A stretch of DNA of 64,000 nucleotides from FEN-1297 sp021817845 (lineage in GTDB: Bacteria; Bacteroidota; Ignavibacteria; Ignavibacteriales; Ignavibacteriaceae), in NCBI GenBank assembly GCA_021817845.1, contig JAKAFW010000023.1:1-64000 (forward strand). The letters are read 5' to 3'. Under the pieces are notes generated by a model. It worked only from the letters and a program-made list of their open reading frames with translations, was not told the DNA's origin and searched no databases. Shown one piece after another: positions 53,548 through 62,235 of the stretch; the first letter of the stretch is position 1, and the number at the start of each line of letters is the position of its first letter. Both the position numbers and the translations under genes were made by a program.

Positions 53548-53946
53548 ATGCAAGTATATTTTCATCATATTTTCGATTCATCAATAAAAGGACTTTACCG
53601 TGTTGACGGATTATATGTCCGTGAGAACAATAGAATAATATACTACCAGCTGATCCGGGATGACGACAAGAAATATAAAATTGTAAGAAACATTTCTAGC
53701 TGGGAATCAATTAAAGAACTTATTAATTATTATTCAATAAAGACCTATTCGGGATTAGGTATAAAAAGACTTAATAAACTAGAAGATGCTCTGTTATATT
53801 TAAGAAGCCCAGTCAAAATAATTGATTCATTTAAAAAACAGGCTTGGCTTAAAATCGATAATCTGGGTCGTTATAAAATCCAATTCAATAAACTACCCGA
53901 AATAATTGATGAGAATATCAATAATGAAACAATCGAAAATTATTAA
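53548..53946 (+). CDS. Hypothetical 132-aa protein of the WYL-linked trio
   Basis: MQVYFHHIFDSSIKGLYRVD at the N-terminus and LRSPVKIIDSFKKQAWLKID near the end; charged, no signal peptide or membrane segment. No domain is recognised. It is 12 nt behind the AAA+ gene, so co-translated; size and position suggest an effector or accessory of the trio. An 18-bp palindrome follows directly. Confidence 0.6.
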   Translation: MQVYFHHIFDSSIKGLYRVDGLYVRENNRIIYYQLIRDDDKKYKIVRNISSWESIKELINYYSIKTYSGLGIKRLNKLEDALLYLRSPVKIIDSFKKQAWLKIDNLGRYKIQFNKLPEIIDENINNETIENY

Positions 53947-53951
53947 ATACC

Positions 53952-53969
53952 TACTTATTTAAATAAGTA
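53952..53969. promoter_or_regulatory. 18-bp perfect palindrome after the trio
   Basis: TACTTATTTAAATAAGTA reads the same on both strands. A degenerate copy (AACTATTTT-AAATAAGTA) sits 62 bp downstream at 54014-54031. These could be operators for the HNH gene that starts at 54182. Confidence 0.4.
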
Positions 53970-54181
53970 ATTGAACAAATATTTTGCTGCAGTTTTGGAA
54001 TAATAATTATTATAACTATTTTAAATAAGTAGAAAATTCACGTACGTAAACAGGGCATAAATGTAATTAAACGGGATGAGCATTTCATTATAAGCTTTAT
54101 CGCTGAAAATAATTTTTTTAATCAAAAACACGCTGTCAAAGCAATTCATTAAAGACAATAAACCAACTTAAAAGGTTAACA

Positions 54182-55276
54182 ATGGATAACATGGACCTAC
54201 GAAAAATTTATAATCAAACTAATAAAATATGTCATATTTGTGGGGGCCGAATAGATGACAATTCTGATGATTTTGATTTTCATAATATAATTCATGAATC
54301 TTATTCGGATTGTTCTCCCATATACTTTCCTATTCATAAATCATGCAAAAAATTAAGACATAATTACAGTCCTAAAGAATGGCGCAAAATTTTGTCCTAT
54401 GGTGTTTTTCTAAAAACTTTTTCAAACAAAAAAATGCAATTTAAAACAATAGGAGAATGTTATGCTGATTGGCTCAAGATAAAAAATTGGGATAAAATCA
54501 GCAGAACAGAAATTGAAGCTAATCCTAAAGGCAAACCATTAAGACTCACTGATGAGAAAAAAAAGATGGTTTTGAAAAAAACTAATTGTCATTGCCATAT
54601 TTGTGGAGGTAAAATTAATAGTTATTATGAAATTGAACATATTTTACCCCGTATAGCTTTTAACATTGAGGAAGAATATAATTTATTACCGGCTCATCAA
54701 ATATGTAATCGTAAAAAGTGGTTATATAAACCAAACGAACTAATTGAAGTTATTCTATTAGGTATATTTGCATTCGAAAATATTAATGCAATAAATGGCT
54801 TATGTAGTAATAAAAATTTAATGGTAAAGTATAAGGAATACATTCACAACAATCTATTTAGAAAACTAAAAACTATAAAAAATAAAGTAGAAAAATCAAA
54901 CAGTGAAAATTTCAAATTAAATTTAAGAAATGATTATTATCAGTTATCTTTTAAAGAAATAGAAAAAGATGCTGTTCATTATGAGTTTTCAATTGCTAAG
55001 GATAGAATATTGTTACATCTTGATTTAGAAAATATTAATTCCATAAATCTCTTTAAGAGTTCTATTGATTCAATTAAAATTGATCTTGAAAATAAACTGC
55101 AAGAAAAAATCGAAGGTCAATTTAAAAGAAATAATAATTGGTATTGGTATTTAATTGATCCGCAAAATCAAGAACCATGGTATCTCGTTAAATTGATGAA
55201 AAAGTTTATTGAACTAACAAAACCGGAAATTGTGAATTGCCTAAGCAATACCACCACACTGAAATTGCCGGTCTAA
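54182..55276 (+). CDS. HNH-endonuclease-like zinc-ribbon protein
   Basis: A 364-aa protein with two CHICGG knuckles. The first is at residues 17-22; the second begins an HNH-like block, CHICGGKINSYYEIEHILPR and NLLPAHQICNRKKW (about 136-180), with the H, N and C residues in family order. The C-terminal ~150 residues (YHYQLSF-like region, then NNWYWYLIDPQNQEPWY) are unrecognised. Duplicate half-sites suggest an ancestral HNH repeat with only the second likely catalytic. It may be a nuclease effector; it stands alone, 235 nt after the trio. Confidence 0.65.
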   Translation: MDNMDLRKIYNQTNKICHICGGRIDDNSDDFDFHNIIHESYSDCSPIYFPIHKSCKKLRHNYSPKEWRKILSYGVFLKTFSNKKMQFKTIGECYADWLKIKNWDKISRTEIEANPKGKPLRLTDEKKKMVLKKTNCHCHICGGKINSYYEIEHILPRIAFNIEEEYNLLPAHQICNRKKWLYKPNELIEVILLGIFAFENINAINGLCSNKNLMVKYKEYIHNNLFRKLKTIKNKVEKSNSENFKLNLRNDYYQLSFKEIEKDAVHYEFSIAKDRILLHLDLENINSINLFKSSIDSIKIDLENKLQEKIEGQFKRNNNWYWYLIDPQNQEPWYLVKLMKKFIELTKPEIVNCLSNTTTLKLPV

Positions 55277-55332
55277 ATTTATAAGCATTTTGGACACTTG
55301 GACACTTTCAAAATCGTTTCTACCTCCAAATG

Positions 55333-57675
55333 CTAAATCAAAGTGTCCATCTGTCCAACTCTCCCTTTTGAATCTAAGGAAGCTGATTTATTCCCGGAAT
55401 AACTAATAAATCTTTCACTCCCGGATTTCCTCTCACTTACCCTGTAACTTTTTATCCTCCCCGCTTCCTTCAACCATCGGGTAAACTTAGTCAGCTTCAA
55501 TTCTTCAAAATCATCATATTCCTTCTTAAAATTTTCCATTAATATTTTCCTATTGTGTTCAACAGAAAAATCTAATGCTTCAAAATATTCCGCAAACTCC
55601 TCACTCGTTGCGTCAATCAATTTCTTCTTTTCAAGATTTACATGCGTACACTGAACCAACCCTCTATTCAGATAAAGCTGCATACACCCGACCATATAAT
55701 TCAAAAAATAATTCCATTCATTATTACTCCACTCATCAAAAAATCTATGCCCGAACTCATCAATCGGTCTATGCGATTTATTGTAGTGATCCGAAAACTC
55801 AATAATAAATTGACGGTCAATTGTCGAATCATCCGACCCCTCAATCGTATAATTGGTAGAAATGATAATCTTTGGCGACTGATGAAACGGAATAATTATT
55901 TCATTCTGATTTTTCTTCTCAACAGTTATATCATCAGTAATGATGGAAAAAAGTTTATCGAAATTAAATTTCTTAGTTACATCATTAAACTCAATAATAG
56001 CAGTATCTAGCGTTACCGACTGAAAACTAAAACTCTTAGAAAAATTAAAATTCCTCCCGTCAAGCCGGACGGTCTTTCTCAGCTTCCCGATAGCTTGCGC
56101 TACCAATCCTTTCCCGCTTCTCCCATAAGCTCCGTCGCTCAACTTTTCATCAAGAAAGATTATCGCCTTCGCATTTGTCGAGTCTTTGTAATTATGCAGC
56201 AAATATCCAATCGCACTCCGTATTGATAAAATTCTTTGTTCATCAGCCTCACAAATATTCCGGATAAACCTTTCAAACTCCGATTCCTTATTCTTTACCT
56301 CAAATCTTTTTTGTATTACCTGCTTATCCCAGATATATCCCTCCAGCTCCTCATACCTCTTTACCTCTACCTTTGCCTTATTTACCTCAACAAAACAATT
56401 TGCGAAGAACAAAAATCCGTTATCCTTTGTATCCCGTAAAAACTCCAGCTCCCTTGTTTCTAAGAATTCAAGAAAGCTGTTTACAAAATGCTGTGATGCT
56501 CCCTTAATAACCGCATCAATTACTTTCGCCTTCGGCGAATCACTAAAATATTCATCATCCACGCGCTTCAAATAATCAATCACAAAATCTTTTATATTAA
56601 ATATCTCAACTTCCCGGACAATATTTTTACTCACCTTCAGCAGAATATATCCATGCTCTAATTGCAGCTTGCAAAAACCATTCTCTTCAAGAAACCGCTT
56701 GAAGTTCTGTTTAGAAATCTTTGTCTTATCATTTTCGATATACCAGAATTTAACAAAAGGCTTTTGCCAACCGTACTTCTCTGCAATATGATAAACAGAG
56801 CCGAGCGTAATTCTCCCGTCATATTTCTTTAAGAGATCATCAAACTTCTTATTTATTGCAAACTCACTATCGTGATAGTTTGGATTACTAAGACTTAACT
56901 TCAAAAAATATTTTCTTCCTTCCTCACCTATAGTCACCAACCCAAACCCCAGTCGGTACCACTCCTCATAACAATTACATGGAAGACCGGTACCTAAAAA
57001 CTCAATTGCACTATCTAATTTTTCTTGATCAAAACCAGCCGGCTCAAAAGTCCTTTTTCCAACTGCAAGAACCTCATTCTCTTTTTGCAAATCGCAAAAC
57101 TCTTCTAAACATTCCAGAAGAATTTCCGCATCAACCTCTTTTGGCGCTTCCTTTGGATCCTCATAAAAAAATGAATACATCTTTCCGCTGTCATGCTTTG
57201 AATAGGGAAGAATAGTTTGCGAGCTGCTCCATCTTAATTCTATATGATCGCATAACCCTTCCTCTTTAAGGTTTAATCGATAAACACTTTTAGGACCATT
57301 TAATCTTTTGCTTAAAGTTTCACTGTCTCTAACCTTTACCCAAATATGAAATCCGGTGCCGCTCCCACTTTTTACAATCCAATTATAATTCACTCCTAAT
57401 CCCAAACGCTTAGAAAACATTTTAATAATGTTTTCACCTTTCCCGTTTGGGTTATCCGTGACTTTGTCGAAATCCAAATTCCTTAAATCATTTATACCGC
57501 AAATTCCGCCTATGCCAGTAATTTTTTCATTCCATCCCAGGTCTTCAATGTCATTCACATTTTGTTCTATCAATTGCCAATTTTCCCAGGCTATAGTAGG
57601 TCTCTTACCCCGGACAGGCAAAACATTAAATCCGAATTTCGAATTATAAACCTTAGCTAACTCAATAAATTTCAT
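55333..57675 (-). CDS. Prim-pol/D5-like replication protein
   Basis: A 780-aa protein of the type carried by integrative elements and satellites. The N-terminal primase-polymerase domain (residues about 5-190) shows GFNVLPVRGKRPTIAWENWQ and SGSGTGFHIWVKV with the aspartates of LDFDKVT-like DLRNLDFDKVTDN. A linker/PriCT-like region is followed by an SF3/D5 helicase with Walker A GAYGRSGKGLVAQ at about 518 and Walker B YDTAIIEFNDV. It probably primes and unwinds element DNA after excision. The integrase and AlpA-like gene lie downstream in the same orientation, forming a replication-integration module. Confidence 0.8.
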   Translation of the reverse strand: MKFIELAKVYNSKFGFNVLPVRGKRPTIAWENWQLIEQNVNDIEDLGWNEKITGIGGICGINDLRNLDFDKVTDNPNGKGENIIKMFSKRLGLGVNYNWIVKSGSGTGFHIWVKVRDSETLSKRLNGPKSVYRLNLKEEGLCDHIELRWSSSQTILPYSKHDSGKMYSFFYEDPKEAPKEVDAEILLECLEEFCDLQKENEVLAVGKRTFEPAGFDQEKLDSAIEFLGTGLPCNCYEEWYRLGFGLVTIGEEGRKYFLKLSLSNPNYHDSEFAINKKFDDLLKKYDGRITLGSVYHIAEKYGWQKPFVKFWYIENDKTKISKQNFKRFLEENGFCKLQLEHGYILLKVSKNIVREVEIFNIKDFVIDYLKRVDDEYFSDSPKAKVIDAVIKGASQHFVNSFLEFLETRELEFLRDTKDNGFLFFANCFVEVNKAKVEVKRYEELEGYIWDKQVIQKRFEVKNKESEFERFIRNICEADEQRILSIRSAIGYLLHNYKDSTNAKAIIFLDEKLSDGAYGRSGKGLVAQAIGKLRKTVRLDGRNFNFSKSFSFQSVTLDTAIIEFNDVTKKFNFDKLFSIITDDITVEKKNQNEIIIPFHQSPKIIISTNYTIEGSDDSTIDRQFIIEFSDHYNKSHRPIDEFGHRFFDEWSNNEWNYFLNYMVGCMQLYLNRGLVQCTHVNLEKKKLIDATSEEFAEYFEALDFSVEHNRKILMENFKKEYDDFEELKLTKFTRWLKEAGRIKSYRVSERKSGSERFISYSGNKSASLDSKGRVGQMDTLI

Positions 57676-57784
57676 TGCTACTTTCCCTTCAAAATAATTT
57701 TATAGATCTGTTTTTATATTTTCCGTATATCTTCTTTCGCACATTAAAAGAATTGCCTTTGCTTAGCTGTTTCTATGTTGACCT

Positions 57785-57900
57785 CAAATAAATCACGTTA
57801 AAAAATTTTACGTAATGAAGCGTCAAACGAAAAATATTGTCTGAGCGAAGCGAGTTTATTTTTCGTAGCGTAATGGAGTAAAATTTTAGTGATTTATTTG
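57785..57900. repeat. Long imperfect hairpin (MITE-like), copy A
   Basis: The tips CAAATAAATCAC (57785-57796) and GTGATTTATTTG (57889-57900) are perfect inverted repeats; AAAATTTTAC/GTAAAATTTT and ACGAAAAA/TTTTTCGT continue the stem. The inner part has TGAGCGAAGCGAG. A related hairpin stands at 59797-59933. Confidence 0.55.
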
Positions 57901-58104
57901 CAGTCTTGATCTTTTGGTACTTTTGTATCAAGACAAAAGTACATATAAAAAAAAGTAAGTCTTGATTTAAAGCTAGCCCCGCTAAAAAGCGAAAATACTT
58001 TTCCATTAAGGAAAAAACCCAGTGAAACATTAATAATATTAATATCATTTCTTTACCTTTATTCTTTCAAATGACTAATGACAGTCTTTTAATAAACCCA
58101 CCCC

Positions 58105-58134
58105 TAAAAAACCTTACGAAATAGCGTAGGTTTT
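58105..58134 (-). terminator. Intrinsic terminator of the 80-aa gene
   Basis: On the minus strand CCTACG-CTATTT-CGTAAGG forms a stem followed by six T, 55 nt after the stop of the 80-aa ORF. The same sequence is present in repeat R1 copy B at 45089-45118. Confidence 0.55.
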
Positions 58135-58188
58135 ACACCGCTTTTTCCTCTCAACACTTCGATTTTCTTATCTACCCTATATTTCCCC

Positions 58189-58431
58189 TCACTCATAAAT
58201 AAACTCCCCCTCAGAATCGATTTTCACCTTTTTCCCCGTTATTGATTTTAGAGTTTTCTTCGCTATATCCGGGCGGGCAAACTGACATGTAAAAATCCAT
58301 AGATTATCATTCACAGCATATCCACATAAACGAAAACCATTTCTTCTTTTCATCTTATTTGCGACTTCCTTTTCGTCCGTTTGAACTTTATAATATTGTT
58401 TCCCTCTTTCCTCCTGCCATAAGTAAGTCAT
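58189..58431 (-). CDS. 80-aa protein, source of dispersed repeat R1
   Basis: MTYLWQEERGKQYYKVQTDE begins the protein and TGKKVKIDSEGEFIYE ends it. It is basic, soluble and short, with no recognised domain. The 3' end plus its terminator occurs again in degenerate form at 15.3 and 45.1 kb, so this small gene belongs to a family that moves or is copied. A partial RBS (GGAGG, 58436-58440 on the minus strand) precedes the ATG. The integrase gene lies 15 nt upstream in the same direction, so the two may be co-transcribed. Confidence 0.55.
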   Translation of the reverse strand: MTYLWQEERGKQYYKVQTDEKEVANKMKRRNGFRLCGYAVNDNLWIFTCQFARPDIAKKTLKSITGKKVKIDSEGEFIYE

Positions 58432-58446
58432 GATATCCTCCGTTTA

Positions 58447-59721
58447 TTATCCCTTTAACGAAAATATCCGCAAGCTTGATAAAGAATTTCTTTCTGAAGA
58501 AATAAATTCTCTATTACCGGTTGTTGAGATCATAGCTAAATGTTCCGGCGAATCATCAAGTGTTTTTATAGCATCCCTCAATGAATCCAAATTCAGATGA
58601 GAATAGATCTCCGTTGTAGAAATAGAAGAGTGCCCGAGCAGCTCCTTTATCTTATAAAGTGAAACGCCCTTCTGTACAAGATTGGATGCGAACGAATGCC
58701 TTAATGAATGAAAATGGATTGATTTGTCTATTCCGGCTTTAATGCACGCACTTTTGAATCTTTTGGAAAAATAATCCCCGGTGAACCTCACTCCCTTACC
58801 CTTACAAAAAACATATCCGATTAATGTTTCCCTTTGCATCAAGGGGAGAATACGAGCCGGCCCACCTTCCGGCGTTACCTGCACGTCCGCTTGACAGATT
58901 GGATTTTCCTTTTCCTTCTTTCCTCTTCCATTATTCCAAAACTCCATTATTCCACTTCTCCTCTTGAAAACCTCCATCGCTTCATCACAAATCGGAATAA
59001 ATCTTTGTTCTTTTCCCTTCGTCGTAAACTCCTCATCTCCGACAGTTATAATCTTGTTATTCAAATCAACATTCTTCCATTTCAGATTTACAATCTCATT
59101 CAACCTCATCCCCGTATAAAATCCAATCACCACGACATCTCTAACAACATCATTTTCTTTGTGCCTACAGCCTTGTCCCTTTTGCCTATTGCCCTTTTCC
59201 TCTTGCCTACTGCTTACTGCCAACTGCCTATTGTCCTGTTCCCCTTGCTTATTGCCCACTGTAAACTGCCTACAGATTTCTTCCAGCTGCCTATTATCAA
59301 TGTACGCCGGTTGAACCCTTTGTCTCTTGGGTAATTTTATTTTAGTAAAGTAATTCTCCTTAACATATCCCCAGTCCTTAGCCTTATTAAAAGCAGCCTT
59401 CAAATTCCGGAAATAAACCACATAACCTTTAACGACTTTTTGCTTTAAATAAACGAGAAATGATTCAACATCTTTTAGAGTAATACCGCTTATTACACGT
59501 TGAGGTTTGAAATAAGATTCCAAATAATTTAATGCCACAGTTACAGAGCGATAATAAGTTGCAGATCGATTATTTTGTATTAAAGTTTTATACTCATTAG
59601 TAAACAAACGCAGCGTAATAACCTCTTTTGTCTCAGCCTCCGCCGAAAGTGACATCAAGACTTTCAACTTCTCAATATCCTCCATACTCAGCTTACTTAA
59701 TAAATTTGTTATACCATTCAT
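58447..59721 (-). CDS. Tyrosine integrase with two in-frame low-complexity insertions
   Basis: A 424-aa recombinase, 86 residues longer than its relative at 49.2 kb. The catalytic residues are all present: R in GFYTGMRLNEIV, K in TTKGKEQRFIPI, HxLR in HFHSLRHSFASNL, H and Y in LLGHSSISTTEIYSHL. Two extra segments absent from the relative are in frame. One (59158-59287) is a Gln/Gly/Asn-rich stretch (NRQLAVSSRQEEKGNRQKGQ) made of TAGGCAATAGGC-like DNA. The other (58835-58975) is GIMEFWNNGRGKKEKENPIC and neighbours. Neither interrupts the active site, so activity is plausible. Confidence 0.85.
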   Translation of the reverse strand: MNGITNLLSKLSMEDIEKLKVLMSLSAEAETKEVITLRLFTNEYKTLIQNNRSATYYRSVTVALNYLESYFKPQRVISGITLKDVESFLVYLKQKVVKGYVVYFRNLKAAFNKAKDWGYVKENYFTKIKLPKRQRVQPAYIDNRQLEEICRQFTVGNKQGEQDNRQLAVSSRQEEKGNRQKGQGCRHKENDVVRDVVVIGFYTGMRLNEIVNLKWKNVDLNNKIITVGDEEFTTKGKEQRFIPICDEAMEVFKRRSGIMEFWNNGRGKKEKENPICQADVQVTPEGGPARILPLMQRETLIGYVFCKGKGVRFTGDYFSKRFKSACIKAGIDKSIHFHSLRHSFASNLVQKGVSLYKIKELLGHSSISTTEIYSHLNLDSLRDAIKTLDDSPEHLAMISTTGNREFISSERNSLSSLRIFSLKG

Positions 59722-59796
59722 AATTGTACCGTTAATAATTTTCTACTCATTTGTATTTCTGAAATGCCTCAAATAAATATCTCTTAAACTGCCTTC

Positions 59797-59933
59797 GCAC
59801 CTTAAAAGAATTGCGTTAAAAAATTTCATGAAGTGAAGCGTAAAGAGAAAATATGTTTGAGCCCGATTCCTATCGGGCGAGTTATTTTCTCTTAGCGTAA
59901 CGGAATAAAATTTTAGCAATTCTTTTTAAGTGC
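59797..59933. repeat. Long imperfect hairpin (MITE-like), copy B
   Basis: The tips GCACCTTAAAAGAATTGC (59797-59814) and GCAATTCTTTTTAAGTGC (59916-59933) pair with a one-base offset. AGAGAAAATA/TATTTTCTCT continues the stem, and the loop is a smaller hairpin GCCCGA-TTCCTA-TCGGGC (59861-59878). It shares the GCAC-TTAAAAGAATTGC start with copies at 16881, 45009 and 57740. Confidence 0.6.
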
Positions 59934-60028
59934 ATGTTCTGGCGCCTGCCCCGCAACCTATGCGGGGATTCTTTTCTGGAGTTTACCCCGCCCCTGATGC
60001 GGGGCCAAGAAAAGAAATTATTTGTTGA

Positions 60029-60331
60029 TTAAGGCGGTTCATTTTCTTCCTCTTTTTCCAAATCTAAACTCTCAGTTCCGAAGCTTGCCTTCCCATCCTC
60101 CACCTTTGAATTATTCGTAATCCACAAATCCAACTCATTCTTAAAAAAATAAAGATACTTTCCCGTTGGCTTGTGAAACGGAATCTTTCGATGACTTGTT
60201 AACTTGTAAAGATGTGACTGTGAAATGCTTAAATACTTGGCAGCTTGAACAAAATTGAACGGCGTATCATTTTTACCCCTTAGAAGATTTTTGATCTCCC
60301 TAAGATTCGTCTCAATTAAATCCGTTTTCAT
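60029..60331 (-). CDS. AlpA/excisionase-like helix-turn-helix protein
   Basis: About 100 aa from ATG 60331 (MKTDLIETNLREIKNLL). This start is decided by AAGGAGTAG immediately upstream, although the frame extends to ATG 60382. The centre carries a MerR/excisionase-type helix-turn-helix: FVQAAKYLSISQSHLYKLTS followed by KIPFHKPTGKYLYF, the DNA-recognition wing of HTH_17 proteins. Such proteins regulate or direct excision of integrative elements. It is next to the integrase and points the same way. Confidence 0.82.
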   Translation of the reverse strand: MKTDLIETNLREIKNLLRGKNDTPFNFVQAAKYLSISQSHLYKLTSHRKIPFHKPTGKYLYFFKNELDLWITNNSKVEDGKASFGTESLDLEKEEENEPP

Positions 60332-60460
60332 TTCTACTCCTTCCTTTGAATGAAGTGATTGCAAAAAAAAACCGCCATACATCCTGATATTATAAAATCA
60401 AGACGATGACGGCGCAAAACGTACGTTTTTACTTCTATTTTTCTTTCCCGGGAATTTCAC

Positions 60461-61714
60461 CTACATCTTTTTCACATAATCGTAACACATTTCTTTGGTC
60501 CAACCACCCCACTTAAACCTATATTTTTCAAATAGATAGTTCGCTGCCTCCCTAAGACTGCTGTACCTATCCTGGTTATCTAAATATTCCTCATTTACAA
60601 AAATAGCAAACTCACCTTTCGTTCCCCTCCAAATCTTCCTATTGTCTACTTGCTTGTTATTATTGAGGTTATGCGAATCTGTTTCCCCATCAATTTTGAT
60701 TTTTTCACTTTCACTATTTTTTTCACCTTTTTCATAATCCTTCGATTTTTGCAATATTCTTCTTTTTTTATCAAAAAAATCAATCTCATTTATTACTATC
60801 GTATTTAATTTTTCCAGCTCAATCGCCTTTTTTTTAACATGTTCATACAAATGATCAATCGTTAATTTAATCTTTTCATTGTGCCTCTTATTATGCTGAT
60901 CTATTTGGAATTCTAAATAATACAATGCCTCAGGAGAATTGCTTAACAACTCCATTTTTTTACATCGTAAAAACTTTAATGTTGTTTTATTTACATCTGC
61001 TAATCCTAGCAATATTTTTTTAATATCCTTTTTAAGCTCAAGCAGCAAAATAATTTTCTCCATATCACTCTTTACCTTACTCAATTCCTTGTTCAAAACT
61101 TTAGGGCTGATAAATAAAACCTTAAATTCTTCATTCTTATTTTCCTTATCCGTATGTAATGCAAACTCCTCATACTTTAAGTCAATTAAATTTTCATTCA
61201 CCCTTTTTATAAAACAACAGTCTTTAATGCTTTTTGCTTTTCTAATCCTTCCGACATATTCCAAATATTTTTCACTTTCCGGAATATGAAATCCCAGCCT
61301 TAATTTTTCATTACAAAATGAAATCTCTTTCTCAATTATTTTAATGTAATCTCCGAACAGCTTAATAAAATAATTATGATATTTTCGGTACAGCACATAA
61401 TTTGTAACCTTATTCCGGTAGATAAATGAAAAAGCTCCGTATGAATTTCTATACCTTAAGTTAGCAGTCCGTACAACCTTATTTATAAAAACAGAAACAT
61501 GGAATACTTCATAGCAGTTTACCCCTCTTAAAAAATTGTCCCGGGAAGTTATATAACTAAAAAACGTAATCCGTTTCTCATTCATACAATTAAATAACCT
61601 CTCCACAATATTCTTTTCCTGTTCAAGGAAAATCAACTGTTCAACGATACTATTTAAGGCTGCTAATTTATTATAGAGATAGGATATATCTTTTCGCAGG
61701 AATGTGTCGCTCAT
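60461..61714 (-). CDS. Hypothetical 417-aa element protein (RteC-like appearance)
   Basis: A lysine/glutamate-rich, mostly helical protein. Residues about 60-250 contain aromatic-rich stretches (ANLRYRNSYGAFSFIYRNK). Residues 250-345 look coiled coil. The last ~60 residues form a separate small domain (FAIFVNEEYLDNQDRYSSLREA, then FEKYRFKWGGW). The overall shape and position next to an AlpA-like gene recall RteC, a regulator of conjugative-transposon excision, but I see no decisive motif and leave the function open. A gap of 129 nt separates it from the AlpA-like gene. Confidence 0.5.
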   Translation of the reverse strand: MSDTFLRKDISYLYNKLAALNSIVEQLIFLEQEKNIVERLFNCMNEKRITFFSYITSRDNFLRGVNCYEVFHVSVFINKVVRTANLRYRNSYGAFSFIYRNKVTNYVLYRKYHNYFIKLFGDYIKIIEKEISFCNEKLRLGFHIPESEKYLEYVGRIRKAKSIKDCCFIKRVNENLIDLKYEEFALHTDKENKNEEFKVLFISPKVLNKELSKVKSDMEKIILLLELKKDIKKILLGLADVNKTTLKFLRCKKMELLSNSPEALYYLEFQIDQHNKRHNEKIKLTIDHLYEHVKKKAIELEKLNTIVINEIDFFDKKRRILQKSKDYEKGEKNSESEKIKIDGETDSHNLNNNKQVDNRKIWRGTKGEFAIFVNEEYLDNQDRYSSLREAANYLFEKYRFKWGGWTKEMCYDYVKKM

Positions 61715-62039
61715 TTCCCCTTAACTCCAATGGATTAGTAGTTGTGATTATTAATGATGAAAAATTATTTAAGATTCTAACCGGTGAGCTGCTTTCGTAA
61801 GTGCGGACATAATTCTGAAGATCTATTTTTATTATCATTTTCCCTCATCCATTTCTGCACCCTTATTAAGTTTGTAAAACTATCCTGTTAAACTCAATAG
61901 AAATTTATCATAAAAGACTCCCCTAACAAATATTACAAAAACAGGACAAAAATTTATCTTATTTTATAAAATAAAACAATAGTAATCAATCATGACATTC
62001 CCCATCTTCCATAATCCCTAATCCATATTCCTTTTCCCC

Positions 62040-62130
62040 CTGTCCCTCCTCCTTCTCTAAACCTCCATTATTCCATTACTCCAGCATTCCACCACTCCAT
62101 TCTCCAACATTCCAGGATTCCACCCTTCCA
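62040..62130. repeat. Low-complexity CATTCCA-type repeat
   Basis: The stretch consists of variants of CCATTATTCCATTACTCC, with recurring ATTCCA every 8-12 bases. Similar sequence is part of the second insertion in the integrase at 58.9 kb. No coding potential. Confidence 0.55.
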
Positions 62131-62147
62131 AATCACTATCCTAATTT

Positions 62148-62174
62148 ACGGCAGCATTTCCCATTTGCTGCCGT
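62148..62174. promoter_or_regulatory. AbiE-type operator 1 of the second AbiE locus
   Basis: ACGGCAGCA-N9-TGCTGCCGT is a perfect 9-9-9 inverted repeat about 60-90 bp before the probable start of the AbiEi-like gene. The 9-nt spacer is the same as at the other two AbiE loci. Confidence 0.6.
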
Positions 62175-62235
62175 TTTATAGTTTTATTATATTTACATCA
62201 AAACTTTAATAAACATCGCTGCAAACAAACTAAAT

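Larger units (their letters stand above)
57676..58188. other. Gap with a long hairpin repeat and a terminator
   Basis: No gene in 513 nt. It contains the repeat block CGCACATTAAAAGAATTGCC (57738), a long imperfect hairpin (57785-57900) and the terminator of the 80-aa gene (58105-58134). Confidence 0.5.

Noticed and set aside
58834..59334. A 166-codon plus-strand frame across the integrase gene
   Set aside because: Its leucine/proline-rich sequence is the antisense of the simple repeats inserted in the integrase; the integrase motifs lie on the minus strand.
57785..59933. CRISPR-like repeats in the gene-free stretches
   Set aside because: The repeats are few, palindromic and irregularly spaced; no uniform spacers and no cas genes occur. 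The CARF protein belongs to the sigma-54 activators.
62040..62130. Minisatellite or origin-like iterons
   Set aside because: The unit is too variable in length and sequence for iterons, and no replication initiator binding box is adjacent.
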